From Oncomelania hupensis (Eukaryota > Mollusca > Gastropoda > Littorinimorpha > Pomatiopsidae): a stretch of DNA of 64,000 nt. The position numbers were made by a program, and so were the translations under genes. Of the stretch, positions 31,846 to 42,084 are shown piece after piece (the stretch's first letter is position 1; each line of letters starts with the position of its first letter). The notes under the pieces are model-generated. The model ran no database searches, was not told the DNA's origin, and saw nothing but the letters and a program-made list of their open reading frames with translations. The DNA lies in contig CM072511.1 in assembly GCA_036898135.1 (NCBI GenBank), positions 163,763,564-163,827,563 on the forward strand, written 5' to 3'.

Positions 31846-34800
31846 TATATAGATATATATTTTTTTTTAAAGTCAGTTTTGACCTTTCCCTTATTCAGTT
31901 CTCAATGCAAGGGAAGCAACTCCGCTAAAGGTTCACACCACACTTAACAAAAAACAATGAAAAATACAAAATGTTGATTTGTACCTTTTTTATTGTGATG
32001 AAAAATACCACCAGATGTTGAATGTTCACACTTTGTGTTTTCAAGATGTGAGGTTGATACACAAAATGCACACCAAAAATACAAAGACAACAACAGTTTG
32101 ATGTTTTAACGTATGTCCACATCAGAACTCCGTTTTTTTTTTTAAAGGGTTGTTGTTGAGCAGAGTTGACAAAACAAGCTGTTATTCAAAGCACAAGGTA
32201 TGCTGATCTTACATGAAACGCAAACATGTCCACTTTGCATTATGGGCTGTTTCTCTTAGACTTCTCAACATATATTGATAAAACTTGGCAGGAATGTTGT
32301 CCACTAGGTAGCAGAGGTGCATGCAGAGTGTGAGTAATTTGAATCAAACAAAAAAGTTATGAGAATGTATTTAAAAAAAAAAGAACAATTAATTAGTGTG
32401 CATTTTTGCCCCCTTTGGTGCAAACAAAGCACTAGAGAGCTAAGTATTGCTATTCTGTCATGTTTATGATTTGAACAGTGCAATGCAAGTGTTAACCGTT
32501 TAGATTTTTAAGAGGAATTAGTTTGTGCTTGACTGAGAAAACCGTCGTACACAAGAAACACGTTCACACACTTCTGATCATATATCACTCAGAAACTATG
32601 TCACTGGCAGTTTTCATTGTGGTGTTATTGCACTCGGCATGAAGTTTGACTTCTGGGTGCCAAATTTTATGAACTATTATTCTAAGTTGAAGAAAACTGG
32701 AGGGTACATTCGATACATAATGCAAAAGTGCTATTCTGAGAAAACTGCATTTGAAAAGAACAAATGCTTCTGCAACTATATACATTATGAATAACATGCA
32801 TTGAACTAAAAAAACGCCACCAAATGACAAAATACTGTATTATTTACAACACAGGCAAAAAAAACAGTTCTAGAACTTTCCAGCACCATACACCTGTCCC
32901 TCCCTCCCCGTGCGAGCCTCGGTTCACAACTTCGTTCCCTTTTGGAAAAAAGGTTGTGAAGTTTTGAATCGAACTTCGAGAAGCACATGAAGTAGCAGAA
33001 GAAAGCATCCCAAAAGTTGTCGTAGTGGGAGTGGGCACCTGGGGTGGCTTGAGTTAGATCCTGAGTTAGCGCCTTGAGCTGCTCTAGAGCTGGAAATGCG
33101 CTATTTAAGAACCATAAAATAAATTAAAACTACATTTTTTTCCTCCTGTTTTTCAGGAGGTGGAGATAATGGTGGAGCTGGGTCGTAACGTGTTCAGCGG
33201 CACGATGTCTCAGCGCTTGAAGCAACAGGACATGCAGGACAAGCCTTTCCCTGCTGAGGACATCATCACTGTCCAAAATCTGCTGACTGTGGCTAAATCT
33301 GGAATGTTCCGTGGACCCTCCTGCAAGCTGTTGTCCTTCGACATCTTGGTGGGTGACTACTACCCGCTGCCCGCTCCTCTCAAGCCGTACGGGGAGTACC
33401 TCCTCTCCAAAGTGGATGTAGAAATTCAACATAAGCCGGCGCATCTCAGAAAGGATAAATCTTTGTTCATCGACCGAAAGGACGAGGGCACTGTGTGCGA
33501 GAGAGTGTTCTCCGAGATGGAGCGGTGCAGCCCTCAATCTCCTGAGCTTGTGTTCAGGGAAGCCTCCGGCATCTTCCACTTGGACTCTTCGTTGGCGATG
33601 CAGGACAATGGCAAAGACAAGTGTTGTAGCTTCACGTTAGACTCTGCCCCAACAGCCTCCTCACAAAAATCAGGGGTCGCGAGCGTGTCTTCAACTGCCT
33701 TTACAGGCGCATCCACTTCTGTCAGTTCCAGCGTTACTGCTTTGACCGCCAGCAGCGTAGCCTCAACAAAGATCACAGTGACCCAGTCAACAAGCGTTGC
33801 ACAATCATCATCAGCCACCACCACTGTAGGTAGCAGTTCCAACACAACCCAGCCAGCCTCTGCCAGGAGACTGGCCCGACTGCCTGCCAGGAGACTTCAC
33901 ACTGGACAGGCTTCCCCACTTGGCCAACCCCAGACAGGCCCCTCCTCACTACATTCTTCCAAGGACGTCGGCATAAGACCGCAGCATCCTGTAAGCATCA
34001 AACCACAGCCTCGACACACAGCAACAGTAAGAGGCAGGACAGCTACGGTGGCGGCAGTCAGAGGTAGAAACTCGACTGCAGCACTGCCAACAACAAATCA
34101 AGCCACCGCTGCACCAGTAATAGCAAGCACCACCATCATCACTACTACAACTTCAGCCCAATCCCACATAGTCATGCCTGTGGCCTCTACCTCAACAATG
34201 GCTAGTTCTAGTACCGCTGCCACAATAAGCCCAAGGCCGGCAGCTCTGTTGAAAGTGAGCGTTCAGAATGCCAGGGATGAGTGGGAGATGGCAGCCAAGT
34301 CAACCACAAGAAAAGTTCCCAAGACTTTCAGCAAGCCGGTGGCTATGACATCTAGTGTGCAGTCCAGCCACAGCTTGCCACCCACAGCTGCCCAAAGCAC
34401 CAGTGTGCAAACCACTGCCCCAAACAACCGTGTGCAAACCACTGCTCCAACCAACAGTGTGCAAACCACTGCCCCAAGCAACAGTGTGCAAATCACTGCC
34501 CCAAGCAACAGTGTGCAAACCACTGCCCCAAGCAACAGTGTGCAAACCACTGCCCCAAGCAACAGTGTGCAAATCACTGCTCCAAGCAACAGTGTGCAAA
34601 CCACTGCTCCAACCAACAGTGTGCAAATCACTGCCCCAACCAACAGTGTGCAAACCACTGCCCCAACCAACAGTGTGCAAACCACTGCCTCAGCTTCAGC
34701 TGCGTCAGAAAGAAGCATTGGAAGAAAAGCAAGTATAGAATTGCCTGTGTCAGCTACTTATGTTAGTGTGGCCAGCAGCAGTAGCATTAACAGTAATTTT

Positions 34801-35961
34801 ATACTTCCGGGTCTCACCCTGCTGTCTGGTGAGGCAGCTGTCAGTGCTGGTGGTCAGGGAGACCGAGGACCAAGCGCTAGTTCTGTTCTAACGACCATTG
34901 TTGCGCAAACAGTTTCACAAACTGCACCAATAACGCTATCAGAAAATTCCCCTTTGGGTCAGAGAATCGAGACGGTGGGGGGTGGTGCTTCATCTCAAGC
35001 GCAGAAGCGCCCCAGCACCTCTGACAGTGTTGAAGTGGAAGCCAAGAGGCCTTTGCTGGGCACCACTCCCACAACTGCTGCAGTTTCAGACAGCGGCAAT
35101 GTGCCCCATCAAGTAGAGCCCAGTTCAAGGCCTACTAGAGAGTCCCACGTGTCACCAGAAAGACCTCCTCCAATCCATCGGCCATGGCAGAGCAGCATAG
35201 GGGATGGGGGCGATGTTTACAGCAGACCCAAGGACATGGACAGACACGCACCGCAGAGAGACCGACCTTTCTTTGAGAGACAGCCTGACAGACCATCACA
35301 CACAGTGGACGAAAGCCCCTCACACGCGTGGGGCCGCAGAGAGGAACTTGTCCACCAGAGAGGGCAGACCTTTGAAGACAGGGCTGGGGGAGCCAGGATA
35401 GCGTCTCTGATAGACAGAGCCGGCGGTGGTGCTGTGATGGACAGATCAGGCAATGGTGCTCATGGCCGCGTGTTTGACTACGAACACTCCGAACGCGTCA
35501 TGGCCGAAGATTTTCACCATCGCCGAGTCCCGCCGCAACAAGGCAACCCTGCGCAGGCTGACAGCTTCAGACGCAACGTGCCTCTGGACCTCTCCGTGTC
35601 AGAACGTCACCTGCAGAATGAGAGGGAGGGTTTTGGCAGGGGCGGGGGAGGTATGGAGGGCGGGACGTGGCGCAGTCAGATGATTCAGCGCCAGCGTCAG
35701 CAGCAGGCCATGTGGCAGCAACAGCGACTGCCGGCCAGGACAGACGTGGGCCTGGCGCTGAGGAACCCTGCCATCAGCCTGGTCTACCCCATGGAGCAAG
35801 GGCTGAGGGCTCAGGCGCAGCAGATGCAGGCTCGCTTCATGGACCTGCGCTTCCAGGAAAGCCGGGATCTGCGCATGCGTGCGGCCGGGGTGGAGTTTCG
35901 AGGACACGCACCTGGGCAGTTTCCACGAGGTTTTCCTCCTCAGGATCGCAGGCATTTTTGA
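25848..35961 (+). CDS. YqaJ-fold (lambda-exonuclease-like) nuclease with ~900-aa low-complexity tail; four coding exons
   Basis: Exons 25848-26097, 27815-28026, 29664-29819 and 33157-35961 join in phase to 1,140 aa plus stop, all GT-AG. Residues ~7-200 form the YqaJ nuclease: SSKEWQELRHSVPLTASQF, HGQKMETVVREAYELL (E72), GASPDG (D110) and GLVEFKAP (E127, K129), then YIVQMQGQMAVCGAPWCDF. D, E and K are the metal-binding and catalytic positions of the PD-(D/E)xK fold, so activity is plausible: 5'-3' DNA resection as in phage recombination exonucleases. Residues ~207-330 (DYYPLPAPLKPYGEYLLSKV) are well ordered but unassigned. After that the protein is Ser/Thr/Ala-rich, with about ten 9-residue repeats of type NSVQTTAPS (~residues 625-718), then an Arg/Asp/Gly-rich end. 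Start: first ATG after acceptor 25839. A 5' UTR exon, or a further coding exon upstream, is likely but unproven. Confidence 0.85.
26205..26960 (+). mobile_element. RTE-type LINE fragment, endonuclease joined to 3' end
   Basis: 26218-26900 encodes an AP-endonuclease-type domain lacking its N-terminus: ITIIQAYAPTSDNDDSEVED, VIVQGDWNAKVG, WTWHRPGGEHHNQIDYIMVK and the GSDHDLV box. The frame then leaps into the element's 3' UTR (GGCTGTAACTGGTCTTTGAG) and an (ATT)n tail, so the whole reverse transcriptase is deleted. Similar host-annotated fragments are often called craniofacial development protein 2-like. Lies in intron 1 of the YqaJ gene. Confidence 0.85.
26965..27810. other. YqaJ-gene intron; nothing recognised
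   Basis: AT-rich sequence with no supported exon or repeat boundary. Confidence 0.45.
28045..28345 (+). repeat. Compound (AAT)n / GGATGCTATGTGCTCCTTGA tandem array
   Basis: About eight irregular units, each a GGATGCTATGTGCTYCTTGA block followed by a variable (TAA)n run. Starts about 20 nt after a YqaJ exon donor (28027). The last unit leads into SINE-B (28337). Confidence 0.85.
28345..28560 (-). repeat. SINE-B copy
   Basis: ATTCCTAAGCGAGACTCAAA, GCTCACATGTTACAGACAGT and CCAACATGTGATGTAAAGGC match 4330-4408 and 5030-5080 in order. This copy is uninterrupted at the LTR target site (CAGTCCTACATG). Confidence 0.6.
28560..29526 (+). mobile_element. 5'-truncated CR1/L2-like LINE (LINE-H)
   Basis: One open frame to 29361 covers the RT thumb and C-terminal region: [112 protein letters not shown] short 3' UTR ends in GCGCTGTATAAATTGCC and (TTA)n. 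The intact frame suggests recent insertion. Distinct from LINE-G in sequence. Lies in intron 2 of the YqaJ gene. Confidence 0.9.
29913..31545. repeat. 46-bp minisatellite, about 35 copies
   Basis: Unit of type GGACAATGCTTTAGTCTTGT, TGAGCTGTGATGGACCTAGA, CTAAGA. Variant positions recur (AGG/ATG, TCTTG/TGTTG, AAGG/AATG, TAGACT/TGGACC) in a higher-order pattern. Lies wholly within intron 3 of the YqaJ gene (29820-33156). Confidence 0.97.
31763..31860. repeat. (AT)n microsatellite
   Basis: About 90 bp of AT with two AGAT interruptions, in intron 3 of the YqaJ gene. Confidence 0.95.
31870..33030. other. YqaJ-gene intron 3; no gene seen
   Basis: No recognised exon or repeat boundary. The sequence is AT-rich with several A and T runs. 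Confidence 0.45.
33035..33128 (+). repeat. SINE-F 3' fragment
   Basis: CTTGAGTTAGATCCTGAGTT, GCGCCTTGAGCTGCTCTAGA and GAAATGCGCTATTTAAGAAC match the 3' part of 10240-10310. It ends about 30 bp before the last YqaJ-gene exon. Confidence 0.6.
34420..34690 (+). repeat. 27-bp in-frame coding repeats in the YqaJ-gene tail
   Basis: About ten tandem units of type AACAGTGTGCAAACCACTGC CCCAAGC, each nine codons. Changes between units (Thr/Ile, Ser/Thr) are single bases. The complementary strand is also open here, but only as a by-product of the 27-bp periodicity. Confidence 0.95.
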
Positions 35962-36014
35962 AATTATGCTTTTTATTTGGTGTGTACATAGTTTGGTTTG
36001 TTAACTTTCTTTGC

Positions 36015-36480
36015 TGTCTCCCGTGGGGGTGCCGGGGTTCCAGTATAAATAGTATCCCCTTTTTCTGGAAATTTAGTACTTTAAATTTCCACTGTCGCTG
36101 TCTTTCTCATTTGTTCTTTCTTATTCCTACTCTTTTCTATCAATCTACTATACTATCTTCTTCTTCGCTAGACCAGTCACCTACCTTTTTTCTTGAAAGC
36201 TCTTCCGGGACAAAACTCCTCATTTGTGTGTCTGTTGGATCAGCTTGGGAATATTGGACACTTTCTGCCAGGTGGTCACTGTGGCTTCCTATGATGTTAT
36301 TATTTGGCAATGTAGGCATTTTATATGAATGTTTTGTTGATATTTTATAATGATGTTTATATTCTATTTTGTTTTTGTAAACAGGGGTTTGATAAATTAG
36401 AGTATAGCCTCAGAGTCCCCTGCATGGGATGTCTTTATTGTAAAGTGACTGGCTGGTGGAGTGCCTTCAGTGGTAAAAAA
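36015..36480 (+). repeat. Rep-A copy 5 (5' part), 54 bp after the YqaJ-gene stop
   Basis: Sense copy starting at CCGTGGGGGTGCCGGGG with the TATAAATAGTATCCCC motif. Its 3' part resumes at 36656 after a SINE insertion. Confidence 0.85.
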
Positions 36481-36655
36481 GAGATTTCTCTTATATAGCG
36501 CACTTACAAGCTCAGAGAGCTTCTCAAGGCGCTGGCCCATAATATCCAGCAATCACAAAATAGTTTGCTGAAGTCAGGATTTGAACCCACGTCGCCCAAG
36601 ACGCACTTACACAAGTCGTGCGCTCTGACCACTGATCTATCCCTGCCGCCTACCA
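36476..36655 (-). repeat. tRNA-derived SINE inserted in Rep-A
   Basis: On the minus strand: GGCGGCAGGGATAGATCAGT, an A box TAGATCAGTGG, a B box GGTTCAAATCC, then GCGCCTTGAGAAGCTCTCTG and a GCGCTATATAAG end with a T-rich tail. It interrupts Rep-A between CTTCAGTG and TACCACTAGAG. Confidence 0.8.
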
Positions 36656-36778
36656 CTAGAGTTGTTTCGGCAGATCTTTTATGCGGATGAGGGGTGATTC
36701 CTCTTTCAGCGAAGTTGTGGTCTTGATTTTGTGGTCCTGATTCAGCTCTTTGCAGTCCGCTGGACCCTGTAAACAATG
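36656..36778 (+). repeat. Rep-A copy 5, 3' part
   Basis: Resumes at ACCACTAGAGTTGTTTCGGC and ends with CAGTCCGCTGGACCCTGTAA, followed by (ACTA)n. Confidence 0.8.
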
Positions 36779-36966
36779 AATAACTAACTAACTAACTTTC
36801 TTTGCTGCATTTATGTAGAATTTGGTGAATGATTGTATGATGACAAAGTTGCTGACACTTTATAACTTTATTCTATGTGCAGACAGTTTTTGTTGCCCGA
36901 ATGTATTTATGTGCATTTTATTACTGGAATTTTATTTGGTGCGCGATTAAAGTAGGATTTTTGCTA

Positions 36967-36974
36967 GATGAGTT

Positions 36975-37042
<68 letters not shown>

Positions 37043-38040
37043 GGATTTTTATATAGCGGGTACTCCAGCCTATGACCAGACTCACCACGCTTTACATAGT
37101 CATTACATAAAAAAAATACATGCACTGGATAAAACATCGCTTTTGCTACAATACACCAAAAGACGGAACAGTAAAGGTACAAACTATTTACAACTATGTA
37201 CACAAGTGACAAAAAAAAGACAGAAGTAGCCTATTTACAACTATGTACACAAATGACAAAAAAGACAGAAATAGAATAGCAAAAACCTATTCACAGCTAT
37301 TTATATGCCCGGTTAGGCCCAGGAGGAAAAACAGTATAAATATTTACAGCCGTGTATACACTTACGGATCAGACAGAGACAAAAGCGGAGAGAATGGCAG
37401 CGGGATACAAATCAGTCTGAATAATGCAGTTTGAAGAGGTGGGTTTTGAGGACCTTTTTGAATGCTTGTGTTGATTGTATGTTGCGGATATGGGAGGGAA
37501 GGGAATTCCACTGCTTGGGTGCGGAGTAAGCGAATGCACGTTGGCCGTATGTCTTAGTGCGGGTGACGGGAACCTTGAGTGTGCGAGTGTCAGCAGATGA
37601 TCTTAAAGTGCATGAAGGGGAGTAGACAGACAGTAGATCAGCAAGGTAGGAAGGACAAGAATCTGTGAAAAAGTTGTGACAGAGAACAGAGAGTTTGTAC
37701 TCTATGCGTGCTTGCACAGGAAGCCAGTGAAGGGAATGTAGTAGAGGTGTGATGTGATCGCGTTTCTTAGCTCGATATACTAGTCTAGCTGCTGAGTTCT
37801 GAACCTTTTGTAGTTTGTCAATGATGTGTTTTGGGGAGCCAGAAAGGAGAGAGTTGAAATAATCAAGACGAGAAAGGACGAGAGCGCAGACTAGGGTTTT
37901 GGTGGCAGTGACTGTAAGATAGTGGCGAAAGCAGCTGATTTCGCGTATGGTCGTGTATGCAGAGCGACAGACGTTGGGGATGTGGTTGTTGAGGGACAGG
38001 TCATCGGAGAGAATGTAGCCGAGATTTTGGTTGTTTGTCT
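36967..38040 (-). mobile_element. 5'-truncated LINE-G, copy 3
   Basis: Minus strand: (ATT)n tail at 36977-37041, then the RT C-terminus at 37717-37412 ([56 protein letters not shown]). Further upstream blocks reach ~38040 (SRLDYFNSLLSGSPKHI). It is very close to copy 1 at 20704 but longer at the 5' side. Confidence 0.9.
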
Positions 38041-39784
38041 GTCATAGGTGTATGCGTGTGAGTGATCGCAAGCTTATGTTATTATATTAAACATTGCTGA
38101 GCTATTTAATTTTCATTTATTATTTTGTTGAAGGCGTTGAATTAAATGGTAATCAATACATTTTGTGATTGAGCTGTGAGTGTTGACCTAGAGGACCTCC
38201 ACAAGACATTTTGTGTTCAATACTTGGTTGTGTGTTTGCAGCGTGTTTAACTAAATGGTATTTAATATATGTTAATCAATGATCTAACTAAAAGCAAATG
38301 AAATTGTTCCGTATTTTACAGACCCAAGGTGATACACATTGTAAGATGCACCCTTTTCAATTAAAGCAAATCCAATTTCAGCCAGACATAATACATAACT
38401 TCATCAGATGCTGCGATGTTTAGGATGGACAAGAAAAAAAGTATGCACATTTTATAAGACGCAATTGGTACCCGTTTCCCAAAATGTGATTTATTTGTGT
38501 TGATGTTTCTTGAATGTAATTTCTTTGTGTGTTGTTTGAACTCTTAGTTCAGCCAGATTGTAGCTAGAACTATAAGACGTGGGTCAAAGTCGAAGATAAA
38601 AGTACTGCCTTGTGGTCTGCCAAGTATGGTACTTAACTACTGTTTGCTCAGACAGGGGTGAAACATGCAGAGAGGCGATGTGGTATTTCATTTCCTAATT
38701 TTCATTTAGTGATGGCATACATGTATTGACTGAAAAGTATGTGGCAATGTGAGTCTTTAAAAGTCTGGGGGCTTTTTCAACAAACATAATGTACATTTCT
38801 AAAATTGTTTCTGTTTAGTTTTTAATTTTTTTAAATGGCGTCTTATTTTGAAACGAAGTCATGTGCAGATTTTTAATTTTTTAATTTCTATGTACATAAA
38901 ATATAGATTTGCCTGTTGTACATTTTGTATAAATGACAACATTATGTAAATACTGTTTTTAGCAACTGTGTACACAAATAACAAGCATGTTGACAAATAA
39001 TATAAAAAAGGATTCATTTGTTGCTAAACATTTTGCATAGTTTATAGATAATTAATAAATGTTTATTTATTTCATATAATAAAATATATACTATAGATCC
39101 ATTTTGTCATGGCATACAACAGAAAGCTGTTAGAGTTAGAATTCTCCTAGTGTATTATGAATTTGTTTCTCATTATTTATTTATTTTTTACTTGTATAGT
39201 GCAGTCTACAAGGCATAAAAAAACCACTAGTTCTGTAGTTGACTGAGAAAAAAAAGCTAAATTGATCTGAACAAAGTGTTGTAAATACTTCAGTTTCAAC
39301 AGTTGAAATAATGTTTTATCATTGCTGACTTCATCGAAAAAAAAGTATTTAAACCTCCTGTGGTGATAAAGTTTCTGTAGTTTCTTTTGTTTAGTTTATT
39401 TGTATAGGTCATTAAAAGCCAAGATGGCCAGTTTACGGTAAATTTAGCTCAGAAAACTCTGTTTTAGTTTGAGTTTAGAAAAGTCAGTTTTGCCTTTGTT
39501 CAATTTTGTTGAATTTAGTGTTAGTGAGGGAACTATAAATACTTTGTTTTTGTATTAAATTCTTCATGTAGTAAGTAGGCCTTGTTGTCTTCCATACTTG
39601 TATTATTTTCAGAATGATAATTGTACGCTTTTTTCAGTTTGTGCCTGAGATTGTGGAAAAATAGTTTCATTTTGATCTGTGCCGTTTTTCTACTTTGTAT
39701 TTGTTTCATTGCAGGCCGTTGTATTGTTTAAAATGTGTAATTCCCATGCTGAAATAAACGGATGCTAAAGATGATGAACCTCTT

Positions 39785-40455
39785 GGGGTCATGAGCAATC
39801 TTGCCACTGTAGAGTGTTCTAACCTATAAATGGAAAAGTGAAAGCCCCAGTTGAAAACCTGTCTTGACTTTGTAGGCATGACCAATTCACTGAGGCAACA
39901 GTACCCCCGTTTGGGTGCCGGGGGTTTCAGTATAAATAGTATCACCACTTTCTGGAAATTTAGTGCTTTAAATTCCCACTGTCGCTGTCTTCCTCATTTA
40001 CTCTTTCCCATTCCTGCTCTGTCCTATCACTCTGCTATACTATCTTCTTCTTCGCTAGATCAATGACCTACCTTTTTTCTTGAAAACTCTTCCTGTGTTT
40101 GTGTATGAGGTCTGTTGGATCAGCTTGGGAGTGTTGGACGCTTTCTGCCGGGTGGTCACTAGGGCTTCCTATGAGTATGATGTTCTTATTTAGCACTATA
40201 GGCATTTTCTATGTATATGTTTTGTTGATAATTTATAATGATGTTTGTATTCTATTTTGTTTTTGTAACCGGGGGTTCGAGTAGTTGGGGTAAAGCCTCA
40301 GCCGTCCCCTGCGTGGGATGTCTTTATTGTAAAGTGACTGGCCGGTGGAGGGCATTCAATTTTCCCACTAGGGTTGTTTCAGCAGATCTTTTATGCGGAT
40401 CGGGGGTTGTCCGGTCCTAATTTGGCTCGGAAGAGTCCGCTGGACCTAAAGCAAC
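39785..40455 (+). repeat. Rep-A copy 6 with ~130-bp 5' extension
   Basis: Standard Rep-A starts near 39904. The 130 bp before it (ATCTTGCCACTGTAGAGTGT, TGAAAGCCCCAGTTGAAAAC) also precede the inverted copy at 47476-48145. The tail is (ATCA)n, 40457-40477. Confidence 0.8.
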
Positions 40456-40576
40456 AATCAATCAATCAATCAATCAAAGATGATGAAAGGTTGTTGTAGA
40501 AAGTTTAGTTCATTCTCTGTTGTTTTATTCTCCGACTTTCAATGCCTCTACAGGGTGGTGCAGCCCTTTTCCCCCG

Positions 40577-41075
40577 TTGGGGTGCTGGGAATTTCAGTAT
40601 AAATAGTATCCCCACTTTCTGGAAATTTAGTGCTTTAAATTCCCACTGTCGCTGTCTTTCTCCTTTGTTTTTTCTCATTCCTACTCTGTTCTATTAATCT
40701 GCTATACTATCTTCTTCTTCGCCAGGAAGTCAGCTACATTGTTTCTTGAAAACTCTTCTGGAACAAAACTCCTCATTTGTGTGCACATGGGGTCTGTTGG
40801 ATCAGCTTGGGAATATTGGATGCTCTCTGCCAGGTAGTCACTGTGGCTTCCTATGATGTTATTATTGAGCAATTTAGGCATTTTATATGTATGTGTTCGG
40901 GGGTTCGATAAGTTGGGGTGAAGCCTCAGCCGTCCCCTACGTGGGATGTCTTTATTGTAAAGTGACTGGCTGGTGGAGAGCTTTCGGTTTTACCACTAAG
41001 GTTGTTTCAGCAGATCTTTTATGCGGATCGGGGGTTGTCCGGTCCTGATTTGGCTTGGAAGAGTCCGCTGGACCT
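40577..41075 (+). repeat. Rep-A copy 7
   Basis: Sense copy from TTGGGGTGCTGGGAATTTCA to GTCCGCTGGACCTAAAGC, with a (TAATG)n tail. A short internal deletion near 40896 removes TTTTGTTGATATTTTATAA. Confidence 0.85.
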
Positions 41076-41107
41076 AAAGCAATAATAATGTAATGTAACG
41101 TAATGTT

Positions 41108-41385
41108 ATGTATGTGTTTTGTTGATATTTTATAATGATGTTTGTATTCTATTTTGTTTTTGTAAACCGGGATTCAATAAAGAGTATAGCCTCAGCGTCC
41201 CCTGCGTGGGATGTCTTTATTGTAAAGTGACCGGCTGGTGGAGTGAATTCAGTGTTACCACTAGAGTTGTTTCGACAGATCTTTTATGCAGATCAGGGAT
41301 GAGTCCTCTTTCAGCGAAGTTGTGGTCTTGATTTTTTGGTCCTGATTTGGCTGGGAAGAGTCCGCTGGACCTAAAGCAATAACCA
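41108..41385 (+). repeat. Rep-A copy 8, 5'-truncated
   Basis: Only the 3' half is present, starting at TATGTATGTGTTTTGTTGAT. It sits directly behind the microsatellite tail of copy 7 and has its own (TGTAA)n tail. Confidence 0.8.
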
Positions 41386-41524
41386 TGTAATGTAATGTAA
41401 TGGTGCAGCCCTGTTAAACATTTGACAAAAGAATGTTCACTAGGTAGTTACTTTCCAACCACTGTGTACGTACGTTGCTGCCTTTCTCACATTTTTGTGG
41501 AGTACATTACTGATTACATTACAT

Positions 41525-42080
41525 GATTATTGCTTTAGGTCCAGTGGACTCTTCCGAGCCAAATCAGGACCGGACAACCCCTGATCCGCATAAAAGATCT
41601 GCTGAAACAACCCTAGTGGTAAAACTGAAAGCTCTCCACCAGCCAGTCACTTTACAATAAAGACATCCCACGCAGGGGACGCCGAGGCTGTACTCTAATT
41701 TATCGAACCCCGTTTACAAAAACAAGAATACAAACATCATTATAAATTATCAACAAAACACATACATATAAAATGCCTACATTGCTAAATAATAACATCA
41801 TAGGAAGCCCTAGTGACCACCTGGCAGAAAGCGTCCAATATTCCCAAGCTGATCCAACAGACCTCATACACAAATAAGGAGTCTTGTCCCGGAAGAGTTT
41901 TCAAGAAAAAAGGTAGGTGACTGGTCTAGCGAAGAAGAAGATAGTATAGCAGATTGATAGAACAGAGCAGGAATGAGAAAGAGCAAATGAGAAAGACAGC
42001 GACAGTGGGAATTTAAAGCACTAAATTTCCAGAAAGTGGGGATACTATTTATACTGAAACTCCCGGCACCCCAATGGGGG
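41525..42080 (-). repeat. Rep-A copy 9, full length
   Basis: Antisense, from ATTGCTTTAGGTCCAGTGGA to CCGGCACCCCAATGGGGG, with a (CATTA)n tail at 41513-41522. Confidence 0.85.
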
Positions 42081-42084
42081 TGTT

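Larger units (their letters stand above)
35962..39775 (+). promoter_or_regulatory. Probable long 3' UTR of the YqaJ gene, with Pumilio-like sites
   Basis: UGUAHAUA-type octamers occur at 35983-35990 (TGTACATA), 38891-38898 (TGTACATA), 38945-38952 and 39280-39287 (TGTAAATA). Polyadenylation signals include AATAAA near 39752. The stretch from 38050 to 39775 is AT-rich, repeat-poor and UTR-like, while 36015-38040 is filled with Rep-A, a SINE and a LINE. Whether one transcript spans all of this is inference. Confidence 0.35.

Noticed and set aside
34263..34718. 151-codon minus-strand frame with AVVCTLLVG repeats
   Set aside because: Antisense shadow of the 27-bp coding repeat in the YqaJ gene.
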